A stretch of 64,000 bases of DNA, from contig CAVQER010000007.1 of the NCBI GenBank assembly GCA_963711595.1, positions 558,001 to 622,000 of the forward strand, in the 5' to 3' direction. The first letter of the stretch is position 1, and every line of letters begins with the position of its first letter. The position numbers and the translations under genes are program-made. Source of the DNA: JAUSIF01 sp963711595 (GTDB lineage: Bacteria; Pseudomonadota; Alphaproteobacteria; Rhizobiales; Xanthobacteraceae). Below are positions 36,218 through 45,552 of this stretch, one piece after another. The notes beneath the pieces are model-generated. The model had not been told where the DNA came from. It saw only the letters and a program-made list of their open reading frames with translations, and searched no databases.

Positions 36218-39178
36218 TTATTCGCCCGGTGCCGCGATCGGGATTCTGCTGGGTGTGACGCTGCTGCTCCCTCGCATCGCCAGTTTGATCAACTCCACGA
36301 TGATCAAAAGTGTCGCCGCCACCGCGGTCGCGACCGCCCAATCAAACCAGGTCAGCGCGACGGTATGAAACGCCGTCTGCAGGAACGGCAGGTAAATCAC
36401 CAGCACGTGGGTGAACAGCGAGAGCGCGACCGCGCCGAGCAGCCATTTGTTGTCGAACATGCCGGAAAAGGCGCTGCGGGTGGTCGAGCGGCAGTTGTAC
36501 ACGTTGAAGAGCTGAAACATCATCAACGTGGTGAAGGCCATCGTGCGCGAATAGGTCTCGTCGACTGCGTTCGGGGACGTGCCAGTCGCGAACAAGGTGA
36601 TCATACCGCCCGGGTAGTAGGCATCGAGCACGGCGAGTGTCCCGATCATCATCACGGTGCCGATGCCGGCAAGTCGCCACCAATCCTCCGCGGTCAGCAC
36701 GCCCGTCCCGCGCTTGCGCGGCACGCGGTCCATCACGTTCGGATCCTTCGGATCGATGCCGAGCGCGAGTGCCGGGGGGCCGTCCGTAATCAAATTTATC
36801 CAAAGGAGCTGCGCGGCGAGCAGCGGCAGGAACAGACCAACGTCGACCGTTGTGAGCCCGAGCAGGCCCGCGAACATCACGCCCGCGAACATCGTCAGCA
36901 ACTCGCCGGCATTCGACGAGAGGAGATACAGCAGATATTTGCGGATGTTGTCGTAGATGCCGCGGCCCTCTTCGATCGCTTTGACGATGCTCGCGAAGTT
37001 GTCGTCGGTCAGAACCATGTCCGCCGCTTCCTTGGACACGTCGGTACCCGTGATGCCCATCGCGACGCCGATGTTCGCTGCCTTGAGCGCCGGGGCGTCG
37101 TTGATGCCGTCTCCCGTCATCGCCACGATATGGCCCTTGCGTTGAAGCGCATCGACGATCCGCAGTTTGTGCTCGGGATCGACGCGCGCGAACACACGAA
37201 CATCCTCGACGATCGCATCGAGCGCGGCTTCGTCCATCGTTCGCAATTCCGTGCCCGTGATAAGGCGCGATCCAGGTTCGAAGATCGTCAGTTCGCGGGC
37301 TATTGCTTGCGCCGTTGCCGGATGATCGCCCGTAATCATGACGGTGCGAATATGCGCGTGGCGAGCGGTCAACACAGCGCTTTTTGCCTCGGTGCGCGGC
37401 GGATCGATCATGCCGATCAAGCCGAGGAACACGAGGTCGTCTTCGATGTCGTCGGGTACTCTTATTGTCTGTCCCCGATCGAGCGCGGCCGTGGGATCAA
37501 CACCCAGCGAACTTGCGGGCACGGTACGTGCGGCCATCGCCAGGATACGAAGTGCTTCCGACGCCAGCGCATCGTTGAGACGCGAAAATTCCGTGCGCCG
37601 GTTGTCGTCGAAGGGAACGGTGTTACCGTCCTTCAAGAGGTGGCGGCTCTTCGCGAATAGAACCTCGGGAGCGCCTTTGACGATGACCCGCAGTTCGGCC
37701 GGATTTTCCCGGTCGAGGTGGATCGTCGTGTGGCATTTGCGCTCGGAAGTGAACGGAATTTCGGCGATGCGAGGAAAGCGCGCGAGCTTGGATTCCGTCA
37801 GGCCGAGCTTGTGTGCCGCAACAAGCAGGGCCCCTTCGGTCGGGTCGCCCTGGACCCGCCAGCGTCCCTCGCTGTTGACCAGGGTGGCGTCGTTCGCAAG
37901 CGCGGCGGCGGACAAAGCCGCCTCCACCGCTTCTCGAACCTGTTGCGCCTGTGCAAGGGGCTTTCCTGCGACCGTGAACTCGCCTTCCGGGATGTAGCCA
38001 CTGCCGCTGACGTCGACACGGGCCGTAGCTGTCGCGACAACTCGCACGGTCATTTCGTTGCGGGTAAGCGTGCCGGTCTTGTCCGAGCAGATCACCGTCG
38101 CTGCGCCGAGCGTCTCGACCGCCGGCAGCTTGCGGACGATTGCGTTGGCGGCGGCCATGCGGCGTACGCCGAGACTGAGGCCCACGGTGACGATCGCCGG
38201 GAGTGCTTCGGGAATAGCGGCGACAGCGAGCGCAACGGCGAACAGGAACAGACTTAGCATGACGTTGAGGGTCAGGGTCGCCGTGCTGAAAAGCCCCGCG
38301 GCGAACACCACGGCGCAGATTGCGAGCATGATGATGCTGAGGCGCTTGCCGGTACGATCCAGCTCCTGTTGAAGGGGGGTTGGCTCCTTTTCCGTAGCCT
38401 CAAGTAGTCCGGCGATGCGGCCGACCTCGGTCTCCATGCCCGTTGCGACGACCACGGCGCGGCCGCGGCCGTACGTGGCGACGGTGCTCGAGAACAGGAT
38501 GTTGCGGCGATCGCCGAGACCGACGTCCGCGTCGACAATGCGCGTTTCCTTCGCAACCGGAACGCTTTCGCCGGTGAGCGGCGCTTCGTCGGTGTAAAGG
38601 TTCGCATTCTCGACGAGGCGGGCATCCGCTGGAATTTTGTCGCCGGCCTCGATCATGATGATGTCGCCGGGGACGATCTCTTGCGCCGCGACGCGCTGGC
38701 GCTCGCCGTCGCGGACGACGGTGGTCTCTGGCGCGGCGAGAGCCATCAACGCACGCACGGAACGCTCGGCGCGCGCCTCCTGAAAATAACCGAGCAATGC
38801 ATTGAGTACGACGATCATCGTGATGACGATCGCTTCGTAGGGCAGCGCCAACTCGCGCGGATCCTGAAGCACCCACTCAATCACCGAGATCACGATGGCG
38901 ACCAGTAGAATGATCACTAGGAAGTTCTCGAATTGCTCCAGCAGACGCCGCCACCAAGGCGTTTCGGCCGCCGCCTTCAGGCGGTTGGGACCGTATTGCT
39001 CGAGGCGCCGGCGCGCTTCTGCTGCGCTCAACCCGCGGGCCGCGCCGGAGCCGAGCTCCGAGAGAACTTTTTCCACCGGCATGTTGTGCGCGGTTTTTAC
39101 AACTTGCGCAGGGCGCGTTTCGGCTCGCGTGACTGGGAGAATCCCTTCAGAGCGGCTCGGAGATTGATGCAGGTTCAC
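36218..39178 (-). CDS. P-type cation-transporting ATPase (P2 type, Ca2+/Mg2+-like)
   Basis: 986 residues. It has an N-terminal cation ATPase domain, ten predicted membrane segments, the phosphorylation site ICSDKTGTLT, the TGES loop LTGESVPVAKET, MITGDHPATAQA and the hinge GDGINDAPALKAANIGVAMG. Segment M4 reads AAIPEALPAIVTVGLSLGVRR, the SERCA/PMR1-like PE(G/A)LP pattern, which suggests Ca2+ or possibly Na+/Mn2+ rather than heavy metals (no CPC motif). Start is GTG 39178 with AAGG 8 bases upstream. It is separate from its neighbours by about 80-110 bases on each side. Confidence 0.92.
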   Translation of the reverse strand: MNLHQSPSRSEGILPVTRAETRPAQVVKTAHNMPVEKVLSELGSGAARGLSAAEARRRLEQYGPNRLKAAAETPWWRRLLEQFENFLVIILLVAIVISVIEWVLQDPRELALPYEAIVITMIVVLNALLGYFQEARAERSVRALMALAAPETTVVRDGERQRVAAQEIVPGDIIMIEAGDKIPADARLVENANLYTDEAPLTGESVPVAKETRIVDADVGLGDRRNILFSSTVATYGRGRAVVVATGMETEVGRIAGLLEATEKEPTPLQQELDRTGKRLSIIMLAICAVVFAAGLFSTATLTLNVMLSLFLFAVALAVAAIPEALPAIVTVGLSLGVRRMAAANAIVRKLPAVETLGAATVICSDKTGTLTRNEMTVRVVATATARVDVSGSGYIPEGEFTVAGKPLAQAQQVREAVEAALSAAALANDATLVNSEGRWRVQGDPTEGALLVAAHKLGLTESKLARFPRIAEIPFTSERKCHTTIHLDRENPAELRVIVKGAPEVLFAKSRHLLKDGNTVPFDDNRRTEFSRLNDALASEALRILAMAARTVPASSLGVDPTAALDRGQTIRVPDDIEDDLVFLGLIGMIDPPRTEAKSAVLTARHAHIRTVMITGDHPATAQAIARELTIFEPGSRLITGTELRTMDEAALDAIVEDVRVFARVDPEHKLRIVDALQRKGHIVAMTGDGINDAPALKAANIGVAMGITGTDVSKEAADMVLTDDNFASIVKAIEEGRGIYDNIRKYLLYLLSSNAGELLTMFAGVMFAGLLGLTTVDVGLFLPLLAAQLLWINLITDGPPALALGIDPKDPNVMDRVPRKRGTGVLTAEDWWRLAGIGTVMMIGTLAVLDAYYPGGMITLFATGTSPNAVDETYSRTMAFTTLMMFQLFNVYNCRSTTRSAFSGMFDNKWLLGAVALSLFTHVLVIYLPFLQTAFHTVALTWFDWAVATAVAATLLIIVELIKLAMRGSSSVTPSRIPIAAPGE

Positions 39179-39257
39179 GACACGACCTTTCGTTCAGTCG
39201 AGGTTGGCGGTGACAGAGGGAACTTTGGTTGCGGTGATGGGCGGGCGGCGGTCATCG

Positions 39258-39587
39258 TCAGTCGCGCCGCGGCATGGCTTCGAGAAGCGGCCACAACTGG
39301 TCCGGCTCGCTCAACATCGCTGCGCACATGCCGACGAAGGTGAGCGCGCCTGCGATGTCCCAATAATTTGGATGGCCCTGGTGGCGGACTCGGCTGTTCC
39401 AGGCGAACGCAGCGGTTGCCCCCGCCGCCACAAGCGCCGTCAGACAAACCGTCGGTAAGGTGAAGGCGGGCGGGAGCATCAAGGCCGACAAGCCGAGTGT
39501 TGCTGTCAGCAGTCCGGCTGCGATAGCCATCCCAATAGTCGGACCGCTGGCGGCGGCTTCTTGGCGGGTCGGATCGGTAGCGGGCAT
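39258..39587 (-). CDS. Small membrane protein, unknown function
   Basis: 109 residues from ATG 39587. Three hydrophobic segments are visible: GMAIAAGLLTATLGLSALML, TLPTVCLTALVAAGATAAFA and DIAGALTFVGMCAAMLS. There is no recognised family. It lies upstream of the P-type ATPase on the same strand (79 bases), so the two may share a transcript. The frame runs further upstream, but the extension has cysteine/arginine-rich composition and overlaps the xre promoter region, so I reject it. Confidence 0.6.
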   Translation of the reverse strand: MPATDPTRQEAAASGPTIGMAIAAGLLTATLGLSALMLPPAFTLPTVCLTALVAAGATAAFAWNSRVRHQGHPNYWDIAGALTFVGMCAAMLSEPDQLWPLLEAMPRRD

Positions 39588-39717
39588 CGCTGCGTGCCTG
39601 CAATTCCAGATGTTCTTGCGCAGACCGAATTGTGGTAGTGCTGATTGGATCAGCGCCAATCTATAGTCTGCACGTTTAGTACACTTGAAACATGGGCGCG
39701 GATCAAGAGGATTCCGC

Positions 39718-40023
39718 ATGGGCGCTGCAACGCATTTCGCCAGGGCGACGCCGAACGCGAAACAGCTGCGAAAAGACGCGGGAAGCTGGTTGAAGGAACT
39801 CAGGCTGCGCGCCGGTTTGTCGCAAATCGAACTCGCCGCGCGGCTTGAGCTAAAATATTACACGTTCATTTCTCAGGTTGAGACCGGATACGGTCGCGTC
39901 CCGACGGAAAGCATGGAGGCGTGGGCGAAAGCGCTTGGAGCGAAGCCGTCGGAGTTCGCCCGCAGGCTTCTGTCATTCTACGATCCGGATCTGTACCGGC
40001 TCTTGTTCGGAGACAAAAGATGA
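39718..40023 (+). CDS. Xre-family transcriptional regulator
   Basis: 101 residues with one helix-turn-helix: WLKELRLRAGLSQIELAARL then KYYTFISQVETGYGRVPTES. AAGAGGA lies 6 bases before ATG 39718; a TTG at 39685 is a weak alternative. Its stop overlaps the start of the next gene (ATGA), so both are translated as a pair. The C-terminal SFYDPDLYRLLFGDKR is conserved-looking but I do not know its role. No toxin-like gene adjoins it. Confidence 0.83.
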   Translation: MGAATHFARATPNAKQLRKDAGSWLKELRLRAGLSQIELAARLELKYYTFISQVETGYGRVPTESMEAWAKALGAKPSEFARRLLSFYDPDLYRLLFGDKR

Positions 40024-40481
40024 CGGTGATCGCGTTCACGCCGAAGTTCGAAGGTGAAGCGAACGGTTGGACGGCCGAGGAGCGCAACCAATTCGAGGCG
40101 CTCTATGCCGCGCGTACGCATCGCGGTGAGGCGAGCGAATGCGCCATTGAAATGACAGAGACCGGCGACCCGCAATTCTTTCTGCTCGGACCTGCGCCCC
40201 AGTATGAATGCGTACTCAGCATCTCGCGCCTCTCCGGTCGCTATGTAATCGAGGACGGAAACGGGGGATCGATCGGCGAGACGGCGAGTCTCGACGAAGC
40301 GATGCAGACGGCTTCTCGCCTGCGGCTGCACAGCCGGATGGGGATAGTCGCGCGCGTGATCGCGGCCTGGTACGCTTTCCGTGAGTTCGTCGAAGAGAAG
40401 ACTGAGCCCGTGGTGGCAGAAGCGGTCGAATTCGCCGAGGTGCTGACCCACGTCATGCCGCAGGTCGCCGCGATCGCCTGA
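40020..40481 (+). CDS. Uncharacterised partner gene of the Xre regulator
   Basis: 153 residues, soluble and acidic. The N-terminal half (EANGWTAEERNQFEALYAAR, then FFLLGPAPQYECVLSISRLS) looks like a small alpha/beta domain with strands. The C-terminal part is helical (RVIAAWYAFREFVEEKTEPV). I recognise no family. It overlaps the upstream xre-like gene by four bases, so the products are probably made in equal amounts and may interact. A short hairpin follows 23 bases after its stop. Confidence 0.72.
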   Translation: MTVIAFTPKFEGEANGWTAEERNQFEALYAARTHRGEASECAIEMTETGDPQFFLLGPAPQYECVLSISRLSGRYVIEDGNGGSIGETASLDEAMQTASRLRLHSRMGIVARVIAAWYAFREFVEEKTEPVVAEAVEFAEVLTHVMPQVAAIA

Positions 40482-40504
40482 CAAAGTGTCAGCATTTGCG
40501 CTGA

Positions 40505-40523
40505 GCGGCGCGTGTTGCGCCGC
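40505..40523 (+). terminator. Possible terminator hairpin after the Xre pair
   Basis: GCGGCGC-GTGTT-GCGCCGC, a 7-base GC stem lying 23 bases past the stop codon. No T-run follows, so it could act as a weak or factor-assisted terminator. Confidence 0.35.
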
Positions 40524-40591
40524 CGCAATCGTGCTCTATCTTACGAGCGGATCCCATGAACGCCGCGCAAGCGGCGCGGACGTCATTTTGA

Positions 40592-42415
40592 ATGTCAGAA
40601 CTTGCTCGGACGAACGCTGCGCCGCCGGTCTCGCTCGGCGTGCTCCCCGAATGGAACCTCGCTGACCTTTATTCCGGGTTCGAGGCGCCGGAAGTGACCG
40701 CCGACATCGCACAGGCGGAGGCCGAGTGCGGTGCCTTTGAGGAAACCTACAAGGGCAAGCTCGGGGAAATGGCCGTCTCGCCGGATGCGGGAGAGCGGCT
40801 GCATGCGGCCGTGGTCCGCTTCGAGGCGATCGAAGAACTGCTCGGCAAGCTCGTGTCCTTTGCCGGGCTGCTCTACATGGCGAATACGACGGACCCGCAG
40901 CGCGCGAAATTCTACAGCGACGTGCGCGAGCGCGTGACCGCGTCGTCGGTCCATCTCCTGTTCTTTACTCTGGAGCTTAACCGTATCGATGATTCACTTA
41001 TCGAGCGGGCGCTCGGACAGGGGAAATTCGGCCGCTATCGTCCGTGGATCGAGGACGTGCGCAAAGAGAAGCCCTACCAGCTTGAGGATCGCGTCGAGCA
41101 ACTGTTCCACGAAAAATCGGTGACGGGGGTCGGCGCGTGGAACCGACTCTTCGACGAGACGATCTCGTCGCTCCGTTTCGACGTGGATGGCGAAGACCTT
41201 TCGATCGAACTGACGCTCAATCTGCTTCAGGACCCAAAGGAGGAACGGCGCAGAGCTGCGGCCACGGCGCTTGCCAAGGTGTTCAAGGAGAACCTCCGTG
41301 ACTTTGCGCTGATCACGAATACCCTCGCCAAGGACAAGGAGATTTCAGATCGCTGGCGCGGCTTCAAGGACGTAGCGGACTCGCGGCATCTTGCGAACCG
41401 CGTCGAGCGCGAGGTGGTCGAAGCGCTTGTGTCGGCAGTGCGCGATTCCTATCCGCGGCTCTCGCACCGCTACTACAAACTCAAGGCCAGGTGGTTCGGC
41501 AGGGACCAGCTCAACCACTGGGACCGCAATGCGCCGCTGCCGAAGATCGAGCATCGCACGATCGCGTGGGAAGAGGCACGCAATACGGTTCTCACGGCCT
41601 ACGGTGCGTTCTCACCGAGAATGGCGGAGATCGCGCAACGCTTCTTCGATAAACGCTGGATCGATGCGCCCGTGCGTCCGGGCAAGTCGCCTGGAGCGTT
41701 CTCGCATCCGACGGTGCCCTCGGTGCACCCGTACGTGCTGATGAACTACCAGGGCAGGCCACGCGATGTAATGACACTGGCGCATGAGCTCGGCCACGGC
41801 GTGCACCAAGTGCTTGCAGCGCCGAATGGCGCGCTAATGGCGCCGACTCCGCTCACACTTGCCGAGACCGCGAGCGTGTTCGGCGAGATGCTCACCTTCC
41901 GCGCGCTGATCGCGAATGCAGGCCAGCGCGAGAAGAAGGCGATGCTCGCGCAAAAGGTCGAGGACATGCTGAACACCGTGGTTCGGCAGATCGCCTTCTA
42001 CTGGTTCGAGCGCAAGCTGCACATCGAGCGTCGCAACGGCGAACTGACGGCGGACCGGATCAGCGATCTCTGGATGAGCGTGCAGGGCGAGAGCCTGGGT
42101 CCCGCGATCAAGCTTGGGCCGGGTTACGAGACTTTCTGGGCGTACATCCCGCACTTCGTGCACTCGCCGTTTTACGTGTACGCCTATGCGTTCGGAGACT
42201 GCCTCGTGAACTCGCTCTACGCCGTCTACGAGCGAGCCGATGCGGGCTTTGCCGAGCGCTACCTCGGTATGCTGGCCGCGGGCGGCACCAAGCACCACGC
42301 GGAGCTGCTCGCTCCGTTCGGCCTGAACGCGAGCGATCCGAAGTTCTGGCAGAACGGTCTCGCGCTGATCGACCGGATGATCACAGAAATAGAAGCGCTT
42401 GACGCGAAAGCATGA
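40592..42415 (+). CDS. pepF: M3-family oligoendopeptidase F
   Basis: 607 residues. The zinc site HELGHGVHQ is at about residues 398-406, and the downstream ligand sits in LAETASVFGEMLTF. An N-terminal helical region (Peptidase_M3_N/PepF domain, about 120-190) is present, including FHEKSVTGVGAWNRLFDETI. It degrades peptides of roughly 7-17 residues in the cytosol. Length and motifs match the alphaproteobacterial PepF group. The following gene starts 1 base after its stop, so they form an operon. Confidence 0.95.
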   Translation: MSELARTNAAPPVSLGVLPEWNLADLYSGFEAPEVTADIAQAEAECGAFEETYKGKLGEMAVSPDAGERLHAAVVRFEAIEELLGKLVSFAGLLYMANTTDPQRAKFYSDVRERVTASSVHLLFFTLELNRIDDSLIERALGQGKFGRYRPWIEDVRKEKPYQLEDRVEQLFHEKSVTGVGAWNRLFDETISSLRFDVDGEDLSIELTLNLLQDPKEERRRAAATALAKVFKENLRDFALITNTLAKDKEISDRWRGFKDVADSRHLANRVEREVVEALVSAVRDSYPRLSHRYYKLKARWFGRDQLNHWDRNAPLPKIEHRTIAWEEARNTVLTAYGAFSPRMAEIAQRFFDKRWIDAPVRPGKSPGAFSHPTVPSVHPYVLMNYQGRPRDVMTLAHELGHGVHQVLAAPNGALMAPTPLTLAETASVFGEMLTFRALIANAGQREKKAMLAQKVEDMLNTVVRQIAFYWFERKLHIERRNGELTADRISDLWMSVQGESLGPAIKLGPGYETFWAYIPHFVHSPFYVYAYAFGDCLVNSLYAVYERADAGFAERYLGMLAAGGTKHHAELLAPFGLNASDPKFWQNGLALIDRMITEIEALDAKA

Positions 42416-42416
42416 G

Positions 42417-43778
42417 ATGGACGACGCGGAACGCAACCGCCTGAGTGCCCGCGCGGCACGTTACGCGCGTGTGGGTACGAATGTCGGCGGCGTCGCGGCG
42501 CGTTTTCTCGGCGCCCGCTTTCTTGGAGTAGCACTCGATCGCGGGGAGAACGCGCTCGCGCTTGCCGCGGCACTTGGCAATCTGAAGGGGCCGATCATGA
42601 AGGCGGCCCAGCTTATCTCGACCATTCCCGATGCGCTGCCGCCGGAATACGCAAACGAGCTGATGAAACTGCAGAGCGAAGCGCCGCCCATGGGTTGGGC
42701 GTTCGTGAAACGGCGCATGGCGGCGGAGCTCGGCGCGGATTGGCAGAAGAAATTTCAGTCGTTCGAGCATGCTCCCGCCGCGGCCGCATCGCTCGGACAG
42801 GTGCACCGCGCGGCGTCGCTCGATGGAAGCGCGCTCGCCTGCAAGCTTCAATACCCCGACATGCAGTCGGCGGTGGAAGCGGATCTTTCCCAGCTCGACA
42901 TGTTGCTTGCGATCCATCGGCGTATGGATCCGGCAATCGACACGCGTGAGATAGCGAAGGAGATCGGCGCGCGCATCCGCGAGGAGCTCGACTATCGTCG
43001 TGAGGCGAAGCATGTTGCGCTCTATCAGAACATGCTCGCCGACGTGCCCGAGGTTCGCGTGCCCGACGTGTGGCCGGAGCTTTCGACCGGCCGCCTGCTT
43101 ACGCTCGATTGGCTCGAGGGGAAACGGTTGCTCGAGCATAAGGGCGCGGCGCTCGAAATCCGCAACCGGCTCGCGAGTGCAATGTTCAAGGCGTGGTGGG
43201 TGCCGTTCAGCCGCCATGGCGTGATCCACGGGGATCCGCATCTCGGGAACTACACCGCGTTCGAGGAGGCGGGGGTGCCCCTCGGGATCAATCTTCTCGA
43301 TTACGGGTGCGTCCGCATTTTTCCACCCAAGTTCGTGGGGGGCGTCGTCGATCTCTATCGAGGTCTGCGCGACGGCGACGAAGCGCGCGTCGTGCACGCC
43401 TACGAAGTGTGGGGCTTCAAGGGACTGTCACGCGAACTGATGGAAGTGCTGAACATCTGGGCGAGGTTCATCTACGGCCCGCTCATGGATGATCGCGTAC
43501 GCACGATCGCCGACGGGGTGAAGCCCGGCGAATACGGACGGCGCGAGGCGTTCCGGGTGCACCAGGCGTTGCGGGAGAAGGGGCCCGTGACGGTGCCGCG
43601 GGAATTTGTGCTCATGGACCGGGCGGCGATCGGACTTGGCGGGGTGTTCCTGCACCTTGCGGCAGAGCTCAACTTTCACCGGCTGTTCGAGCACGCGATC
43701 GAGGAGTTCTCGCTAGAGCAGGTAGCCGAGCGGCAGGCCACGGCGCTCGCCTCGGCCGGGCTAACGAGCGGGCTCTAA
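42417..43778 (+). CDS. ABC1/AarF/UbiB-family atypical kinase
   Basis: 453 residues. It has the family's K-x-x-Q motif in GPIMKAAQLISTIPDALPPE, the Ala-rich nucleotide loop APAAAASLGQVHRAA, the lysine in LACKLQYP, the catalytic HGDPHLGNY and the metal aspartate in NLLDYGCVRI. Members act in quinone synthesis or lipid homeostasis and are ATP-dependent. This protein lacks the C-terminal membrane segments of UbiB proper, so it is better seen as an AarF-like paralogue. ATG 42417 is preferred to TTG 42399, which would overlap pepF. Confidence 0.88.
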   Translation: MDDAERNRLSARAARYARVGTNVGGVAARFLGARFLGVALDRGENALALAAALGNLKGPIMKAAQLISTIPDALPPEYANELMKLQSEAPPMGWAFVKRRMAAELGADWQKKFQSFEHAPAAAASLGQVHRAASLDGSALACKLQYPDMQSAVEADLSQLDMLLAIHRRMDPAIDTREIAKEIGARIREELDYRREAKHVALYQNMLADVPEVRVPDVWPELSTGRLLTLDWLEGKRLLEHKGAALEIRNRLASAMFKAWWVPFSRHGVIHGDPHLGNYTAFEEAGVPLGINLLDYGCVRIFPPKFVGGVVDLYRGLRDGDEARVVHAYEVWGFKGLSRELMEVLNIWARFIYGPLMDDRVRTIADGVKPGEYGRREAFRVHQALREKGPVTVPREFVLMDRAAIGLGGVFLHLAAELNFHRLFEHAIEEFSLEQVAERQATALASAGLTSGL

Positions 43779-43890
43779 AGCGAAATTCTCGCGACCGTCG
43801 AACCCGCACCAGACAAGAGGCCGCGTTGCCGGGTCGGCGCGATTCCGGTAAGCCTTGCAAAGACGCCCTCGAACCCCGACGGGGAAGAAA

Positions 43891-44046
43891 ATGGCCGATC
43901 ACGGGAAGTCCGAGTACTCCACGGCCGCTGGCAACGATTATCGCCAGCATGAGGATATGTACGAGGCGTTCCTCAAGATCACGAAGTGGGGGGTCATCTC
44001 GGTCGTCGTCGTTCTCGTGTTCTTGTTTACTTTCGTCTGGAGCTAG
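43891..44046 (+). CDS. aa3-type cytochrome c oxidase subunit IV
   Basis: 51 residues: a short polar N-terminus with EDMYEAFLKITKWG and a single membrane helix (VISVVVVLVFLFTFVW). This is the small bacterial subunit IV seen in Paracoccus and Rhodobacter aa3 oxidases, with the EHxxTYxxFLK-type motif. GGGGAAG precedes the ATG. It lies just before pntAA, a gene order I recall as frequent in Hyphomicrobiales, and away from the core oxidase genes. Confidence 0.9.
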   Translation: MADHGKSEYSTAAGNDYRQHEDMYEAFLKITKWGVISVVVVLVFLFTFVWS

Positions 44047-44106
44047 CTTTCCCGCTGGCGGTGCGCATCCGTCGCCGGGTGCGCGGCCGAAATCGAACGG
44101 ACGCGC

Positions 44107-45234
44107 ATGAAGATCGCGATCCCAGCCGAGACCGAGGGTGACGAGCCGCGCGTTGCGGCAACGCCCGACACGGTCAAGCGCATGACGGCGCTCGGCGCCG
44201 AGGTGGTCGTGGAGAAGGGCGCGGGCATCCGCGCAGGGATTCCGGACTCCGATTTCACTTCGGCCGGCGGCAAGATCGCGAACGGCGGCACCGTCAAGGA
44301 TGCGGACGTCGTGCTCAAGGTACGCCGGCCGACACAGGTGGAGCTGAAGGACTACAAGCCGAATACGCTTGTGATCGGCATGCTCGACCCCTACGGCAAC
44401 GAAGCCGCACTCGCGCAACTCGCCACCGCAAAGGTCGCGGCTTTTTCCATGGAGTTGCTGCCGCGCATTACCCGCGCGCAGTCGATGGACGTGCTCTCTT
44501 CGCAGGCCAACCTTGCAGGCTATCGCTCGGTGATCGATGGCTCGGCCGTATTCGGCCGGGCAATGCCGATGATGATGACGGCGGCGGGCACCGTTCCCGC
44601 GGCGAAAGTGTTCGTCATGGGTGCGGGCGTCGCCGGCCTGCAGGCGATCGCGACCGCGCGCCGCCTCGGCGCCATCGTGACGGCGACCGACGTGCGGCCG
44701 GCCGCGAAAGAGCAGGTGGAATCGCTCGGCGCGAAATTCGTCGCTGTCGAGGACGACGAATTCAAGCAGGCGGAAACGGCTGCAGGCTACGCGAAGGAAA
44801 TGTCCAAGGAGTATCAGGCGAAACAGGCGGCACTCGTCGCTTCGCACATCGCGAAGCAGGATATCGTGATCACCACGGCGGCAATTCCCGGCCGACCGTC
44901 GCCAAAGCTCGTTTCTAAGGCGATGGTGGAATCAATGAAACCGGGCTCCGTGATCGTGGATCTCGCGGTCGAGCGTGGCGGCAATTGCGAACTGTCGAAG
45001 CCCGGCGAGGTCGTGATCGCGAACAACGTAAGAATCGTCGGATACCTCAACGTGCCCGGACGGCTCGCGGCGACGGCATCGAGTCTTTATGCCAAGAATC
45101 TGTTCGCGTTCCTCGAGCTTCTTTTCGACAAGGAGAAGAAACTCAACGTGCCTTGGGACGACGAGATCGTGAAGGCGACGCTGCTGACGCGCGACGGCGC
45201 AGTGGTGCATCCGAACTTCCAGAGGAAAGCCTGA
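44107..45234 (+). CDS. pntAA: NAD(P) transhydrogenase subunit alpha, part 1
   Basis: 375 residues, the soluble NAD(H)-binding domain I. Signatures are RITRAQSMDVLSSQANLAGY, the Rossmann motif VMGAGVAGLQAIATARRLGA, the DVRPAAKEQVESLGAKF region and the mobile loop region YAKEMSKEYQAKQ. Alphaproteobacteria split PntA into AA and AB. The enzyme uses the proton gradient to reduce NADP+ with NADH. The stop overlaps the pntAB start by one base (TGATG). Confidence 0.96.
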   Translation: MKIAIPAETEGDEPRVAATPDTVKRMTALGAEVVVEKGAGIRAGIPDSDFTSAGGKIANGGTVKDADVVLKVRRPTQVELKDYKPNTLVIGMLDPYGNEAALAQLATAKVAAFSMELLPRITRAQSMDVLSSQANLAGYRSVIDGSAVFGRAMPMMMTAAGTVPAAKVFVMGAGVAGLQAIATARRLGAIVTATDVRPAAKEQVESLGAKFVAVEDDEFKQAETAAGYAKEMSKEYQAKQAALVASHIAKQDIVITTAAIPGRPSPKLVSKAMVESMKPGSVIVDLAVERGGNCELSKPGEVVIANNVRIVGYLNVPGRLAATASSLYAKNLFAFLELLFDKEKKLNVPWDDEIVKATLLTRDGAVVHPNFQRKA

Positions 45235-45545
45235 TGGGAACGATCGATCCCTTCGTCTTCCAGCTGTCGATTTTCGTGCTCGCGGTATTCGTCGGTTACT
45301 ACGTGGTCTGGTCGGTGACGCCGGCGCTACACACGCCCCTCATGTCCGTGACAAACGCGATCTCGTCGGTGATCGTGGTCGGCGCGCTGCTCGCTGTGGG
45401 CGTCGAGGCCGCGGCGAACCCGGAAGGGGTTTGGTGGGCGCGAGCGCTCGGATTTGCCGCGCTGGTGATGGCGGCTGTGAACATCTTCGGCGGCTTCCTT
45501 GTCACGCAACGCATGCTCGGCATGTATCAGAGGAAGAAAAAGTGA
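45234..45545 (+). CDS. pntAB: NAD(P) transhydrogenase subunit alpha, part 2
   Basis: 103 residues with three membrane helices: FQLSIFVLAVFVGYYVVWSV, AISSVIVVGALLAVGVEAAA and ALGFAALVMAAVNIFGGFLV, followed by the conserved TQRMLGMYQRKKK tail. It forms part of the proton-conducting domain II together with PntB. ATG 45234 overlaps the pntAA stop and AGAGGA lies upstream. pntB starts 7 bases after its stop. Confidence 0.96.
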   Translation: MGTIDPFVFQLSIFVLAVFVGYYVVWSVTPALHTPLMSVTNAISSVIVVGALLAVGVEAAANPEGVWWARALGFAALVMAAVNIFGGFLVTQRMLGMYQRKKK

Positions 45546-45552
45546 ATCTCCG

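Noticed and set aside
36197..37660. Open frame of about 487 codons opposite the P-type ATPase gene
   Set aside because: Antisense to conserved ATPase motifs; no homology or start signal.
39718..40481. Calling the Xre pair a toxin-antitoxin system
   Set aside because: The order and overlap fit, but the second protein has no toxin fold signature that I can see.
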